From NCBI RefSeq assembly GCF_009650095.1, contig NZ_CP045915.1:4402001-4466000 (forward strand): 64,000 nucleotides of DNA, written 5' to 3'. The stretch is from Gracilibacillus salitolerans (GTDB taxonomy: Bacteria; Bacillota; Bacilli; Bacillales; Amphibacillaceae). The notes beneath the pieces are model-generated. The model had not been told where the DNA came from. It did no database searches and saw nothing but the letters and a program-made list of their open reading frames with translations. Below are positions 31,012 through 40,585 of this stretch, one piece after another; positions within the stretch are counted from its first letter, which is position 1; each line of letters begins with the position of its first letter. The position numbers and the translations under genes were made by a program.

Positions 31012-33096
31012 TCATCCTGTTCCACCTTCCCAAACTGTCTGGTATTGGTAGGTTTGATTTTCGTTGGTTTTGATCGTTATGTTTGCGATATATTGGTTTT
31101 GAAGTTGCTCTTGTTGTTCAATCTCTCCTTCAATAACGCCTGGTTTTAGTTCTGTTCGTTCAACTAGAGTAGTGACAAATTCCAATGTTTTGGCATCGTA
31201 TAGATCTATCGTTAGTTTATCGGCTTCTTCTACTAAATATAATTGATAATGATACGTATCTTCGAGTGGCGTTATTGTTAATTCCAAGCCCATTGCTTTC
31301 GGTATATCATGCGCTTCTGTTAAAAACATATACGGAATCGGGGTATCATTTAAATATAGATAGCCTTGTTTGATACCTTCCTCCATTTGACCGGATCTGA
31401 TCGTTGCTTTTACTTCAATTTCTTTCCTTTCGCCTGGTTGTAATGTAAAGCTTTGGGGTAGCTGAAAACGAATGTCTTGATCTTGTACGGGTAAGTCAAA
31501 TGCATATTGCTGTGCTTGATCAGAGATATTCTCGACGGTAAGTTTGCTCACTTTATGTTCACTGTTATCTGTTATCTTACCAAATTGCAATAATGATTGA
31601 TGGATTAATGTATCTGTTTCCAACGCTGCTTTCGGATCGATTTTACCTGCCCCTTGTTCTATTGGCAGGAAGTTTTCTAAGGGATTTGCCGTTGTGAGAA
31701 TTGCTGCTTTTAATTGAGCTGGTGTCCAATCCGGATGGGCTTCTTTTAGCAACGCGAGAACACCTGCCACATGTGGTGCCGCCATACTTGTTCCGCTTAA
31801 CGCCTGATATCCACCTGGGACCGTGCTTAAAATACTGGCACCTGGCGCAACTATTTCTGGTTTTATTGCCCAATTAACAGTAACAGGTCCTCGTGAACTA
31901 AATTCTGTAACCGTATCTTGAATCTCTTCATAATCGATCGATAAATAACCTGGATTCTCTTTTAACCATTTTCCGTCCTCTTGGCTAATCGCTGCAACAG
32001 GTATCGAAGTATTCGGATCTACTGCACCTTGAAAAACTCCTTCTTCATTGTTCGCAATCAGTAGTGCTGCTGCTCCTTTTTTCTCTGCTTCTAATGCTAA
32101 TTGGGCAAAAGGTATCTCGCTGCGATCCATAATCAATATCGTATCATTTTGAATTTCTTCCTGCTTATCTGTTACTTCCAGATCGCGGGGGAAATCCCAA
32201 TTAGAAGAGCCTTGCATCGGTATCATCTCAATTTTTTCGTCATGAAATCGATCGTACAAAAAAGGAAGTTCTAACCTAGGGGTAGATGCTCCGACTGAAA
32301 TGACCTGATTCGCTGTTGCAGGTGAACCGACCGTCCATAAATCGGGACCTGTATTACCATTGGCGATGACCACTGTGACACCTTGCTCTGTTGCCCGGTT
32401 CACTGCGACACTTGTTGGCCAATCTGGACCATTAATGGCATTCCCTAATGACAGATTGATGATGTCCATTCCATCTTTTACTGCCTTTTCGATGGCCGCC
32501 ATCACCTGTACCGATGTCCCAGTTCCACCTGGACCAAGTGCACGGTAAGCATAGAGCTCTGCTTCTGGAGCAACTCCTTTCATCTGACCGTTCGCACCTA
32601 TCACTCCTGCGACATGGGATCCATGCAAAGTAGGCATGCCTTGTTCGGCGGTTGATTCCATCGGGTCATCATCAAAATCAACAAGGTCATATCCGCCACT
32701 GTAATTCACTTGCAAGTCGGGGTGCGTATAGTCTATTCCTGTATCAACAATTCCCACTTTGACACCTTTTCCTGTAAAGGAGAGTGGTTCAGGTATTAAA
32801 AATGGGACGCTCTCATTGATATTGGTCTGTGATAGTTGTGTTTGATATTCCTGAACGGAGTAAGTTTGCTGAAAGTTTGTGCGTCTTTTGATTTTTTCGA
32901 GGTTATGCTGGTCCGTTTTGATCGCAACGCCATTGAAGATCGTGTCATAGATAGCAAGGATTTCTACATTGTGATGATATGTTTCTATTTCTTCGGCGAA
33001 CTCATTTGGATCACCTTCTACTTCGATAATAAAGGAGTATTCAGTTGGATCTACAATTGCTGAGGTAAATAAGAAAAGGGATAAGATCAATGACAC
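31012..33096 (-). CDS. Secreted subtilisin-like serine protease (S8 family, Vpr-like with PA insert)
   Basis: An extracellular protease of about 694 residues. A signal peptide (SLILSLFLFTSAIV) is followed by an I9-type propeptide (to about 95) and the S8 domain. The triad is Asp in 'VGIVDTGIDYTHPD', His in 'LHGSHVAGVIG' and Ser in 'ALSGTSMAAPHVAGVLALL'. A PA domain is inserted between His and Ser, as in Vpr. A C-terminal beta domain ('LTVENISDQAQQYAF...') follows. The start is the GTG of VSLIL, eight bases after AAAGGAG. It lies between upp and atp, where B. subtilis has no protease, so it is an accessory insertion. Likely substrate: extracellular protein. Confidence 0.92.
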   Translation of the reverse strand: MSLILSLFLFTSAIVDPTEYSFIIEVEGDPNEFAEEIETYHHNVEILAIYDTIFNGVAIKTDQHNLEKIKRRTNFQQTYSVQEYQTQLSQTNINESVPFLIPEPLSFTGKGVKVGIVDTGIDYTHPDLQVNYSGGYDLVDFDDDPMESTAEQGMPTLHGSHVAGVIGANGQMKGVAPEAELYAYRALGPGGTGTSVQVMAAIEKAVKDGMDIINLSLGNAINGPDWPTSVAVNRATEQGVTVVIANGNTGPDLWTVGSPATANQVISVGASTPRLELPFLYDRFHDEKIEMIPMQGSSNWDFPRDLEVTDKQEEIQNDTILIMDRSEIPFAQLALEAEKKGAAALLIANNEEGVFQGAVDPNTSIPVAAISQEDGKWLKENPGYLSIDYEEIQDTVTEFSSRGPVTVNWAIKPEIVAPGASILSTVPGGYQALSGTSMAAPHVAGVLALLKEAHPDWTPAQLKAAILTTANPLENFLPIEQGAGKIDPKAALETDTLIHQSLLQFGKITDNSEHKVSKLTVENISDQAQQYAFDLPVQDQDIRFQLPQSFTLQPGERKEIEVKATIRSGQMEEGIKQGYLYLNDTPIPYMFLTEAHDIPKAMGLELTITPLEDTYHYQLYLVEEADKLTIDLYDAKTLEFVTTLVERTELKPGVIEGEIEQQEQLQNQYIANITIKTNENQTYQYQTVWEGGTG

Positions 33097-33185
33097 AAGA
33101 AGCACTCCTTTTAATTGGATAGGAGTATTGTTTACGATTGGAAGGGAAGATATGTATGATGAAGAGCAAGATTTTCTGAGACGTT

Positions 33186-33315
33186 GCGGACGTCTATTCC
33201 TTTATTTCAGGAAAATTGGGTTAAATTGTATACTTTTTGTTGGAATAACGGAACCGATGTCCGCCAGTACTCGAAAAACACTATTTTTGACTCATTTAGC
33301 GGAATAGATGTCCGC
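33186..33315. repeat. 130-bp interspersed element with GCGGACAT boxes, copy 2
   Basis: Same length and register as the element at 5148-5277: GCGGAC at its start, TAACGGAAC at offset 61, and GATGTCCGC at its end. Sequence between the boxes is poorly conserved. It lies between upp and the protease gene, with no gene in it. Confidence 0.7.
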
Positions 33316-33331
33316 TCATAAGCTCTAAATC

Positions 33332-33364
33332 AAAAATAGCATACAAGTAAATGCATGCTATTTC
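33332..33364 (-). terminator. Rho-independent terminator of upp
   Basis: The stem AAATAGCAT/ATGCTATTT followed by TTGATTT on the minus strand starts just after the upp stop. Confidence 0.8.
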
Positions 33365-33372
33365 TTATAACT

Positions 33373-34002
33373 TTATTTTGTTCCAAACAAGCGATCTCCG
33401 GCGTCTCCCAGGCCTGGAACAATATATCCTTTTTCATTAAGTTTCTCATCAAGAGCTCCAAGGTAAATATCTACGTCAGGGTGTTCTTTTCGAAGCATTT
33501 CTACACCCTCAGGTGCTGCGATCAGACACATTAATTTAATGTTAGTCGCACCACGTTTCTTCAATGAATGAATCGCATCATTGGCAGAACCGCCAGTTGC
33601 TAACATGGGATCAATCACGATCAATTCACGTTCTTCGATATCAGAAGGAAGTTTGATATAATATTCAACCGGTTGTAATGTCTCCGGATCACGATAAAGA
33701 CCTACATGTCCCACTTTTGCCGCTGGAATTAACTTAAGCATCCCGTCAACCATGCCTAGACCTGCTCTTAAAATAGGAATAAGCCCAATTTTCTTACCAC
33801 TGATCACTTTCGTTGTAGCTTCCATCACTGGTGTCTCAATCGTCTTATCTTCAAGTGGAAGATCTCTCGTAATTTCAAAAGCCATTAATGTTGAAACTTC
33901 ATCTACTAAAGCTCGGAATTCTTTCGTCCCTGTATTTTTATTACGTATGTACGTCAATTTGTGCTGAATTAACGGATGATCTAATACAAACACATTACTC
34001 AT
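33373..34002 (-). CDS. upp: Uracil phosphoribosyltransferase
   Basis: A 209-residue cytoplasmic enzyme making UMP from uracil and PRPP. The PRPP loop is '[19 protein letters not shown]', the uracil site is the C-terminal '[17 protein letters not shown]', and '[15 protein letters not shown]' holds the conserved Arg. Length and position downstream of glyA match B. subtilis. AGGAG-type site before the ATG. A terminator between glyA and upp shows it has its own promoter. Confidence 0.97.
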   Translation of the reverse strand: MSNVFVLDHPLIQHKLTYIRNKNTGTKEFRALVDEVSTLMAFEITRDLPLEDKTIETPVMEATTKVISGKKIGLIPILRAGLGMVDGMLKLIPAAKVGHVGLYRDPETLQPVEYYIKLPSDIEERELIVIDPMLATGGSANDAIHSLKKRGATNIKLMCLIAAPEGVEMLRKEHPDVDIYLGALDEKLNEKGYIVPGLGDAGDRLFGTK

Positions 34003-34145
34003 GAGGAAAACTCTCCTTTTTTACAAATTATTATCCCAAGAACCCACAATATTCATCCTTAAAATTGTACAGAAAAACAAACAAGCATGCAAGCATAATT
34101 TAGAAAAGCTTGAGAGCTTGTTATATCGGGCGCTTTACCAATACA

Positions 34146-34174
34146 AACAAAAAAGCTAGACGCATGTCTAGCTT
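34146..34174 (-). terminator. Rho-independent terminator of glyA
   Basis: The stem AAAGCTAGAC/GTCTAGCTTT with 3-nt loop, followed by TTTTTGTTTG on the minus strand. Confidence 0.88.
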
Positions 34175-34179
34175 TCGCT

Positions 34180-35415
34180 TTATTGATATAATGGGAACTT
34201 TGCAGTCAAGGCTGTTACGCGTTCACGAGCTTCTTTTAGCGTTGCTTCATCTTCTGGGTTTTTCAATGTTAGAGCAATGATTTTTGCTATTTCTTCCATT
34301 TCTGTTTCACCAAAGCCGCGAGATGTTACTGCTGCCGTACCGACACGGATACCGCTAGTTACAAACGGGCTTTCCGGATCAAAAGGAATCGTGTTTTTGT
34401 TTGTAGTGATACCTACTTCATCCAGCGCTGCTTCTGCGACTTTTCCAGTTAGGTTTAAACCGCGAACATCTAATAATAACAGATGGTTGTCTGTCCCGCC
34501 TGATACAGTGCGGATACCTTCTGATTCTAATACTTCCCCGAATTTCTTTGCATTTTTAATAATATTTTGACCGTACTCTTTAAAAGATGGCTGCAATGCT
34601 TCTTTTAAGGCTACCGCTTTTGCTGCGATCACGTGCATTAACGGACCACCTTGCATACCTGGGAATACTGTTTTATCAATTTTCTTAGCAAATTCTTCTT
34701 TACATAACACCATACCACCACGTGGACCGCGTAAGGTTTTGTGCGTTGTTGTCGTTACAAAATGTGCGTGTGGTACCGGATCTGGGTGTAAACCTGTTGC
34801 CACAAGTCCTGCGATGTGTGCCATATCTACCATTAAATATGCACCCACTTCATCGGCAATTTCACGGAATTTCGCAAAATCAATTTGGCGTGGGTAGGCA
34901 CTTGCACCGGCAACGATCAATTTCGGTTGTACTTCTTTCGCCTTTGCCAAGACATCTTCATAATCGATTTGTTCGGATTCCTGATCAACACCATAATCAA
35001 CGAAATCGAATAGTTTACCACTAAAGTTAACCGGACTTCCGTGTGTTAAGTGTCCACCATGACTTAGATTCATTCCAAGTACCTTATCTCCTGGCTCTAA
35101 AATAGTAAAATAAACAGCCATGTTAGCCTGTGCACCAGAGTGTGTCTGTACATTGACATGCTCTGCACCAAACAGTTCTTTGGCACGATCGCGCGCTAAA
35201 TCCTCAGCAACATCGACATGCTCACATCCACCATAGTAGCGACGACCTGGATAGCCTTCTGCATACTTATTGGTTAATACCGATCCTTGTGCTTCCATTA
35301 CCGCCTCTGAGACAAAGTTTTCTGAAGCAATCAATTCAATCTTATCGTTTTGGCGCTTTCTTTCATCTTCCATCGCTTGAAAAAGTTCTGCATCAAAATT
35401 TTTTACGTGATCCAT
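34180..35415 (-). CDS. glyA: Serine hydroxymethyltransferase
   Basis: A 411-residue PLP enzyme that interconverts serine and glycine, giving methylene-tetrahydrofolate for purines and thymidylate. The PLP Lys is in '[18 protein letters not shown]', and '[36 protein letters not shown]' is the N-terminal signature. Length is typical. A pair of PurR boxes overlaps its promoter, so purine repression is likely, as known for B. subtilis glyA. A terminator separates it from upp. Confidence 0.97.
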   Translation of the reverse strand: MDHVKNFDAELFQAMEDERKRQNDKIELIASENFVSEAVMEAQGSVLTNKYAEGYPGRRYYGGCEHVDVAEDLARDRAKELFGAEHVNVQTHSGAQANMAVYFTILEPGDKVLGMNLSHGGHLTHGSPVNFSGKLFDFVDYGVDQESEQIDYEDVLAKAKEVQPKLIVAGASAYPRQIDFAKFREIADEVGAYLMVDMAHIAGLVATGLHPDPVPHAHFVTTTTHKTLRGPRGGMVLCKEEFAKKIDKTVFPGMQGGPLMHVIAAKAVALKEALQPSFKEYGQNIIKNAKKFGEVLESEGIRTVSGGTDNHLLLLDVRGLNLTGKVAEAALDEVGITTNKNTIPFDPESPFVTSGIRVGTAAVTSRGFGETEMEEIAKIIALTLKNPEDEATLKEARERVTALTAKFPLYQ

Positions 35416-35505
35416 TTTTGCTCCCCCTAAAATTTTTTGGTAGGTGTTTGTACATCATTCGTCATTTGTATGATCTTATTCTAAAATAACATCATTTTTG
35501 AAATA

Positions 35506-35562
35506 ATTCTATACCTTTTTACGAATAAAAACAAGAAAACATGCACCTTTTATTCGTAAAAA
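35506..35562 (-). promoter_or_regulatory. glyA promoter overlapped by a PurR-type double operator
   Basis: Two perfect inverted 15-bp arms (TTTTTACGAATAAAA at 35516-35530, its complement at 35548-35562) are separated by 17 bp. Each contains the PurBox core CGAA flanked by A/T, and the 16-17 bp spacing is that of B. subtilis PurR sites. The promoter (TTGTTT, 17 bp, TAGAAT; -35 at 35529-35534, -10 at 35506-35511) overlaps the nearer arm, so bound PurR would block it. Confidence 0.7.
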
Positions 35563-35578
35563 ATAAAAAAAGGTGCAT
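35541..35578 (-). terminator. Terminator of ywlG, embedded in the PurR site
   Basis: A perfect 11-bp stem ATGCACCTTTT/AAAAGGTGCAT is followed by GTTTTCTTGTTTTTATT on the minus strand. It overlaps one PurR arm, so terminator and operator share bases. Confidence 0.75.
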
Positions 35579-35592
35579 ATTTTGTTCCCTCG

Positions 35593-36138
35593 TTAGTCCG
35601 GATACACAGCTCTTGGACCGCCAATTAATTTTGGTCTTGTTCGTGCATAAGTTGTTCTTGCGTTGCCAACGTAACGCTTCTCCAATCGTAGAGGAATTGC
35701 TACAGGTCTCAGTTGCATACCAATCATGGTTTCGCCAATGTCGATACCAGCATCAGCTTGAATTGACTCGACCACAACCGCGTCTTCTAAATGATCATAT
35801 GCGTATGCTGCCATGGAGCCGCCAGCTTTACGAACCGGCCTTACAGATACCTGGTCAAGACTCTTTTCTCGCATTATTTTCTTTTCTAACACGATCGCTC
35901 GATTTAAGTGTTCACAGCATTGAAAACATAAATGAACACCTGTTTTTTCTTTTAAGCGGCTTAATTCCTGAAAAATCATTGCTGCAACTTCTTCGCTGCC
36001 TGCTGTACCGATCCGTTCACCTGCTACTTCACTCGTCGAACAACCAACGACAAAGAGGTCACCTTCTGATAGGAGATGAAGTGAAATCCATTCATCCACA
36101 ATTGCTCTTAGATCTAATCCCCATTGATCCAATTTCAT
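35593..36138 (-). CDS. ywlG: YwlG family protein (TIGR01440, DUF436)
   Basis: A 181-residue cytoplasmic protein between glyA and rpiB as in B. subtilis. The family pattern is visible: 'DLFVVGCSTSEVAGERIGTAGSEEVA', 'GVHLCFQCCEHLNRAIVLEKK' with two adjacent Cys, and 'AGIDIGETMIGMQLRPVAIPLRL'. No enzymatic activity is established for the family, and I will not guess one. It starts 20 bp after rpiB and is in its operon. Confidence 0.9.
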   Translation of the reverse strand: MKLDQWGLDLRAIVDEWISLHLLSEGDLFVVGCSTSEVAGERIGTAGSEEVAAMIFQELSRLKEKTGVHLCFQCCEHLNRAIVLEKKIMREKSLDQVSVRPVRKAGGSMAAYAYDHLEDAVVVESIQADAGIDIGETMIGMQLRPVAIPLRLEKRYVGNARTTYARTRPKLIGGPRAVYPD

Positions 36139-36157
36139 GGATTTTCCCCTCTTTCCT

Positions 36158-36598
36158 TTATTTATTCTCGTAATCTGTTAATTTACCAACACGGTTCGCG
36201 TGACGGCCGCCCTGGAACTCTGTACCTAACCATTCTTTAACTATTTCTCGTGCCAGACCAGCTCCAATGACACGTTCACCCATTGTGATCATGTTCGAAT
36301 CATTATGCTCACGAGTTGCTCTTGCACTAAATACATCATGTACTAGCGCAGCACGTATCCCTTTTACTTTGTTCGCTGCGATGGACATACCGATTCCAGT
36401 TCCGCAAATCAAAATACCACGATCAAATTCTCCGCTTGCTACTCGTTCAGCCGCCGGAATTCCGTAATCCGGGTAATCAACAGAATCTTCACAACCACAG
36501 CCAATGTCTTCATATTCAATGTTCAATTCTTCTAATAGAGATATAATTTCCTTTGACAGATTAATACCGCCATGATCAGATGCTAAAATGACTTTCAT
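36158..36598 (-). CDS. rpiB: Ribose 5-phosphate isomerase B (YwlF)
   Basis: A 146-residue RpiB-type isomerase. Signature stretches: 'ILASDHGGINLSKEI', 'YPDYGIPAAERVASGEFDRGILICGTGIGMSIAANKVKGIRAAL' with the catalytic Cys, and 'TREHNDSNMITMGERVIG'. It interconverts ribose 5-P and ribulose 5-P. Position before ywlG marks it as the housekeeping YwlF copy; a second, 43% similar-looking RpiB is in the polyol island at 55.7 kb (similarity judged by eye). Confidence 0.93.
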   Translation of the reverse strand: MKVILASDHGGINLSKEIISLLEELNIEYEDIGCGCEDSVDYPDYGIPAAERVASGEFDRGILICGTGIGMSIAANKVKGIRAALVHDVFSARATREHNDSNMITMGERVIGAGLAREIVKEWLGTEFQGGRHANRVGKLTDYENK

Positions 36599-36633
36599 AG
36601 CAATAATTGCTCCTTTTTTAGTAAATGTGTTGT

Positions 36634-37935
36634 TTAGCTTAGCTTAAATTGCTCGATCTTTATTTTCAAGTTTTGTGCTTGTTGTTCGAGCGAAATTGCC
36701 AATTCTTCTAAATTTTCGGCAAAATCTGCCTGTTCTTCAACAGTGGCACGCATTTCCTCTGCACCAGTAGATGTTTCTTCCGCGATAGCAGCCACATTTT
36801 GTGACTTTGCTTGTGTTGCTTCGATTTCTTGCAATTGATTATCAACGAGCTGTGATATTTCTCCGATAGCGGATGCTACCTGATGAACAGAGTCAGACAT
36901 GTTATCAATGACTTCGTTCGTTTGCTCGCCTTTTTTCACTTCTCCTCGCGTTTCATCCACTTGTGTTCGCATATTACCCACTACCAGTGCAACATCTTTT
37001 TGCATGTCTTGAATTAAGTTAGAGATTGTTTGCACGGCGTTCGAACTTTGGTCCGCTAATTTCCTTACCTCTTCGGCGACAACCGCGAACCCTTTCCCTT
37101 CTTCCCCAGCACGAGAAGCCTCAATCGATGCATTCAATGCTAAAAGGTTGGTCTGTTCACTGATGTCTCCTACAAGAGAGATAACATTTTCAACTTCTTT
37201 CGCTTTTTGGGATAATCGATTCACGTCATGAAGCGCATGATCCTGATTATCTGCCAACTGCATAATACCAGTAAGTAATTGACTGATGACATCTTTAGAT
37301 TCATTTAACTGCTGAACCATTTCATTTGATTTACCCTGTGAATCCTCAGCCTTTTGATCTACTTGTGTGGCAAGGCGAGTGGAATTCTCCACTGCTTCTG
37401 CTGTTTGTTGAATGGCTTCTGAAGTCTCCTCGGCTCCTGTTGAAATTTGACCGATTGTGTCTCCTAAGACAACTGTTTGTTGTTTTGATATAGATGCAGC
37501 GTCTTTCATTTTATGTACGGATTGTGATGTTTCTGTCGCATGCTGTTCAATTTCCGTTAGAACTGTTTTTAAATGGTGGACCATTTTTTGAAAAGCGAGG
37601 GTTAACGCACCAATCTCGTCATCCGTCGATTTTGGCGATTCAATCTCTTGATTCAAGTCACCTTCAGCCACTTTTATTGCAATATTTTTCAAGCGGTTAA
37701 GTGATTTGGTGATAAACCCCGCAGCAGCAAAAGCCAAAATACCAGACCAAATAATCCCTAATATTAATGTACCAAGTACATACCATAATTCTGATATTTG
37801 AATATACGGTCTGATCAGTTCCTGTAAAAAATAAATAAAAAACCCACTGGTAGAGTAGGTGATAATGGCTAGTAAAGTAGTAAATACTACTAGCTTAATT
37901 CTGAGACTTACCCCTTTTTTTGTTTTTCCCTCCAT
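36634..37935 (-). CDS. Methyl-accepting chemotaxis protein lacking a large sensory domain
   Basis: A 433-residue chemoreceptor. Two closely spaced membrane helices (about 14-32 and 45-70) leave almost no outside domain, so it senses inside the membrane or cytoplasm. A HAMP domain (about 72-125, '[23 protein letters not shown]') and the methylation/signalling coiled coil follow, with the hairpin tip '[47 protein letters not shown]'. B. subtilis has no gene here between ywlE and ywlF, so this is an accessory insertion. Signal unknown. GAGGAGG precedes the ATG. Confidence 0.9.
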   Translation of the reverse strand: MEGKTKKGVSLRIKLVVFTTLLAIITYSTSGFFIYFLQELIRPYIQISELWYVLGTLILGIIWSGILAFAAAGFITKSLNRLKNIAIKVAEGDLNQEIESPKSTDDEIGALTLAFQKMVHHLKTVLTEIEQHATETSQSVHKMKDAASISKQQTVVLGDTIGQISTGAEETSEAIQQTAEAVENSTRLATQVDQKAEDSQGKSNEMVQQLNESKDVISQLLTGIMQLADNQDHALHDVNRLSQKAKEVENVISLVGDISEQTNLLALNASIEASRAGEEGKGFAVVAEEVRKLADQSSNAVQTISNLIQDMQKDVALVVGNMRTQVDETRGEVKKGEQTNEVIDNMSDSVHQVASAIGEISQLVDNQLQEIEATQAKSQNVAAIAEETSTGAEEMRATVEEQADFAENLEELAISLEQQAQNLKIKIEQFKLS

Positions 37936-37964
37936 TTGACGTCCTCCTCAAAAAACATGACTTT

Positions 37965-38525
37965 TTATCTATCTTTATTCTCTATCTTTTTGACTAATAG
38001 TGCAAGATAAATATCCAATTCTTGATAAGTTTTTTGATAAGTCATGTAATTTCCGCCAAAGGGATCAATAATATCAACATTTTGAACAGTTTTCTCTAAC
38101 TGATTAATTTGATCCGTTAAATTTGCATCAACTTCGCTTCCTGCTAGTTTCGCTTCTTCTAAATGAGCATAGGATTCTTTTAACTTATTCCAAGCATGTT
38201 CATACTGAGGGTCAGCATATTCTTTTAATGTGTAGATTTTATCAGCATCTGCTGGATAGCTTTGCTTCAGCAGATCTCGGTGATTTTTGGTCATGGTGAT
38301 AATTAAATCAGCCCATTTCATCAAATCGTCCGTAACAGGCTGGGATTTATGGTCAGATGAAATCCCTTGTTGTTTTAATACCTCCGTTGTCCCCATTGAC
38401 GCCGGCATTCCTTCACCTGCGAATATCCCGGCAGATTGAACGTGATGTTTTGTTTTATGTTGAAATATCGCTTGAGCCATTGGACTGCGACATGTATTAC
38501 CCGTACAAACGAATAAAATATTCAT
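37965..38525 (-). CDS. ywlE: Low-molecular-weight protein-arginine phosphatase YwlE-like
   Basis: A 186-residue phosphatase of the LMW-PTP fold. The catalytic loop 'VCTGNTCRSPMAQ' near the N-terminus carries the nucleophilic Cys and the Thr that favours phosphoarginine over phosphotyrosine; the acid is in 'IIDPFGG'. In B. subtilis YwlE reverses McsB arginine phosphorylation. It is longer than YwlE (150 residues) by an inserted helical stretch around 115-150. Start at MNILF follows GGAGG; six upstream codons lack a site. Confidence 0.85.
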   Translation of the reverse strand: MNILFVCTGNTCRSPMAQAIFQHKTKHHVQSAGIFAGEGMPASMGTTEVLKQQGISSDHKSQPVTDDLMKWADLIITMTKNHRDLLKQSYPADADKIYTLKEYADPQYEHAWNKLKESYAHLEEAKLAGSEVDANLTDQINQLEKTVQNVDIIDPFGGNYMTYQKTYQELDIYLALLVKKIENKDR

Positions 38526-38578
38526 GTATGTGCTTGCCTCCATTTTTTCATGATACTATTGCTTATTATATCACATTA

Positions 38579-39127
38579 TCAGAATAGTACATGCAGTCCA
38601 AATCCAAAGAGGATCGTGCCCCCTATTAGTTCACTATAGGTGCCTAATAGATGATGCGTTCGTCTGCCAATTAGTAATGCAAACCATGTCAATACCGTGC
38701 TAAAAAGGCCAAACATGGAAATCGCAAATACAGTTGCCGCACCGGATAAACCAAGTGATATTCCTATCGAAAAGCTGTCTAAACTTACGCTAAAAGCAAA
38801 CATGATTAAGCCAAAACCTACTGGTGCTAATATTTGTGTATCTTTTTGCCAAAAGGTTTGAAATATCATTTGGGAACCTATCGCACATAATAATAAACCT
38901 GCAGCTAGAATGGCAATTCCCTCTATTTTATTGGATAGTATCGAACCTAACAGCAAACCTATGAAAGGCATGATCATATGAAAAATACCAACTACAAGTC
39001 CGATCAAAAATATTCGTTTCAAACGGATTGCTTGCATACCAATACCCAATCCAACGGAAAAAGCATCCATTCCTAATGCAAAAGCCATACATATAATGGA
39101 GATAACTTCACCTATTGATGCCACCAT
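38579..39127 (-). CDS. mntP: Manganese exporter MntP (YwlD)
   Basis: A 182-residue membrane protein with six helices in two repeats. Each repeat has the conserved acidic pattern: 'FALGMDAFSVGLGIGM' and 'VSLDSFSIGISLG'. MntP pumps Mn(II) out of the cell. It occupies the ywlD slot between ywlC and ywlE. Start ATG of MVASIG follows AAGGGGG; upstream codons overlap a repeat hairpin. Confidence 0.87.
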   Translation of the reverse strand: MVASIGEVISIICMAFALGMDAFSVGLGIGMQAIRLKRIFLIGLVVGIFHMIMPFIGLLLGSILSNKIEGIAILAAGLLLCAIGSQMIFQTFWQKDTQILAPVGFGLIMFAFSVSLDSFSIGISLGLSGAATVFAISMFGLFSTVLTWFALLIGRRTHHLLGTYSELIGGTILFGFGLHVLF

Positions 39128-39154
39128 AAAAAAGCCCCCTTCGCCCTCGAACAA

Positions 39155-39190
39155 AACAGGTGGGACAAATCCCCTGTCCCCTTGTCCCAT
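39155..39190 (-). repeat. GGGACA-N7-TGTCCC hairpin element, copy B (ywlC-mntP gap)
   Basis: The minus strand reads GGGACAAGGGGACAGGGGAT then TTGTCCCACC, matching copies at 23722 and 30961 in orientation and hairpin layout. Confidence 0.6.
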
Positions 39191-39210
39191 TCTTATGCGT
39201 GGGGGTATCG

Positions 39211-40230
39211 TTATATGTTTGTGTTTTGGATATGGCGGTGGGTGGCGGCTTTGGTAAGTCGGTTCATAATAGCATCACCGATTCCTTCCTGCGGGTAGGT
39301 TTCAGCTAAAATGATGTCGACATTGGTATCATTAAAGTATCTTAGTGCGAAGTATAAGTTGGCGGCTACTTCTGATAAATTATCTTTGCTGCCACAGTTA
39401 TAGCTAATGTCTGCCTGGAGCTGATCAACTATCGGTTTACTAGCGATGATGCCTACTTTTTTTCCTGCCTGTTGATAGGTTTTGATATGATTTTGAAAAA
39501 AAGTTTGATCGCCATCTATTAATACAAGTGGAGCATCGGGTTCATAATGATTATATTTCATCCCCGGTGATTTCGGCTGCTTTTCCTTTAGTGATCCTGT
39601 TAATTCGACTGTGCCAGCTACTTTCTCTATTTGCTGTTTTGTCACACCACCAGGTCTTAAAATAACCGGGATATCACCTGTTGCATCCACCACCGTTGAT
39701 TCCAAGCCAACTCCCGTGGCGCCTCCATCAATAATTCCGGCGATTCTACCATATAAATCTTGATAGACATGCTCTGCCGTCGTTGGACTCGGTTTTCCTG
39801 ATAGATTAGCACTTGGTGCAGCAAGCGGCAGATTAGCTTCTTGAATAAGAGCTCTGCCAATTTCATGATCAGGAATACGAATCGCCACGGTATCCAAGTT
39901 AGCCGTAACTGTATCTGCGACAATTCCATTACTTTTTAAAATAATGGTAAAAGGTCCTGGCATAAAATGGTCAATTAGCTTTTGAGCCATTGTGGATATC
40001 TCTCTTACATAATGTTTTATTTGATTTGGTTCATGCACATGGACTATTAACGGATTATCGGATGGGCGTCCTTTTGCTTTAAAAATCTTGGAGACAGCCA
40101 CTTCGCTTGTTGCATCTGCGCCCAATCCGTAAACTGTTTCCGTGGGAAATGCCACTACTTCTTGATCGTTCAATAATTGAGCGGCTTTTATTAATGACTG
40201 TTTGCTTGCATCCCATTTTTCTGTTTTCAT
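39211..40230 (-). CDS. ywlC: L-threonylcarbamoyladenylate synthase (Sua5/YwlC)
   Basis: A 339-residue enzyme making threonylcarbamoyl-AMP for tRNA t6A. The YrdC domain runs to about 200 ('GGVVAFPTETVYGLGA'-like 'VVAFPTETVYGLGADATSEVAVSKIFKAKGRPSDNPLIVHV', 'APSANLSGKPSPTTAEHVYQDL', 'LESTVVDATGDIPVILRPGGVT'), followed by the Sua5 domain ('SPGMKYNHYEPDAPLVLI'). Length marks the long Sua5 form, as in B. subtilis YwlC. Cytoplasmic and essential in many bacteria. Confidence 0.95.
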   Translation of the reverse strand: MKTEKWDASKQSLIKAAQLLNDQEVVAFPTETVYGLGADATSEVAVSKIFKAKGRPSDNPLIVHVHEPNQIKHYVREISTMAQKLIDHFMPGPFTIILKSNGIVADTVTANLDTVAIRIPDHEIGRALIQEANLPLAAPSANLSGKPSPTTAEHVYQDLYGRIAGIIDGGATGVGLESTVVDATGDIPVILRPGGVTKQQIEKVAGTVELTGSLKEKQPKSPGMKYNHYEPDAPLVLIDGDQTFFQNHIKTYQQAGKKVGIIASKPIVDQLQADISYNCGSKDNLSEVAANLYFALRYFNDTNVDIILAETYPQEGIGDAIMNRLTKAATHRHIQNTNI

Positions 40231-40301
40231 GTTATCCCTCGATCTAGATATATTCTACTGTAATTATGAAGTTATCAAGAAAATTGTGCAAGCATACTTC
40301 C

Positions 40302-40585
40302 TTATCCACACCCTTTTCCACAAAAATCATGATAAATGTGCATAAATTAGATATTTATACACACTTCATTAACAAAATATGATTTTATAGGCCAACTTCT
40401 TTTGTTTATACACAGGATTTTACACAATTAGTTAAAATTTTGTGTATAACCGCTGTTTTTATCCACATCTTCCAGTCTAGTTATCCACCATGAAGCTTGT
40501 AACGATTCTTCTAAAGCCTGATCTGTCAAGTGATAGCCCAATTGTGTTAATAACTGCTCGAGAACAGTTGTTTTGCTGTGGATAA
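40302..40585. promoter_or_regulatory. DnaA-box cluster (ten sites in 284 bp)
   Basis: Three perfect TTATCCACA boxes (40302 +, 40459 +, 40577 -) and seven one- or two-mismatch sites lie here: TTTTCCACA 40314, TTATGCACA 40337 (-), TTATACACA 40355, 40406 and 40441 (-), TTTTACACA 40418, TTATCCACC 40481. The left half is the gap between ywlB and ywlC; the right half is inside ywlB's 3' end. This density is far above chance and resembles the DnaA-box clusters that titrate DnaA in B. subtilis. Confidence 0.7.
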
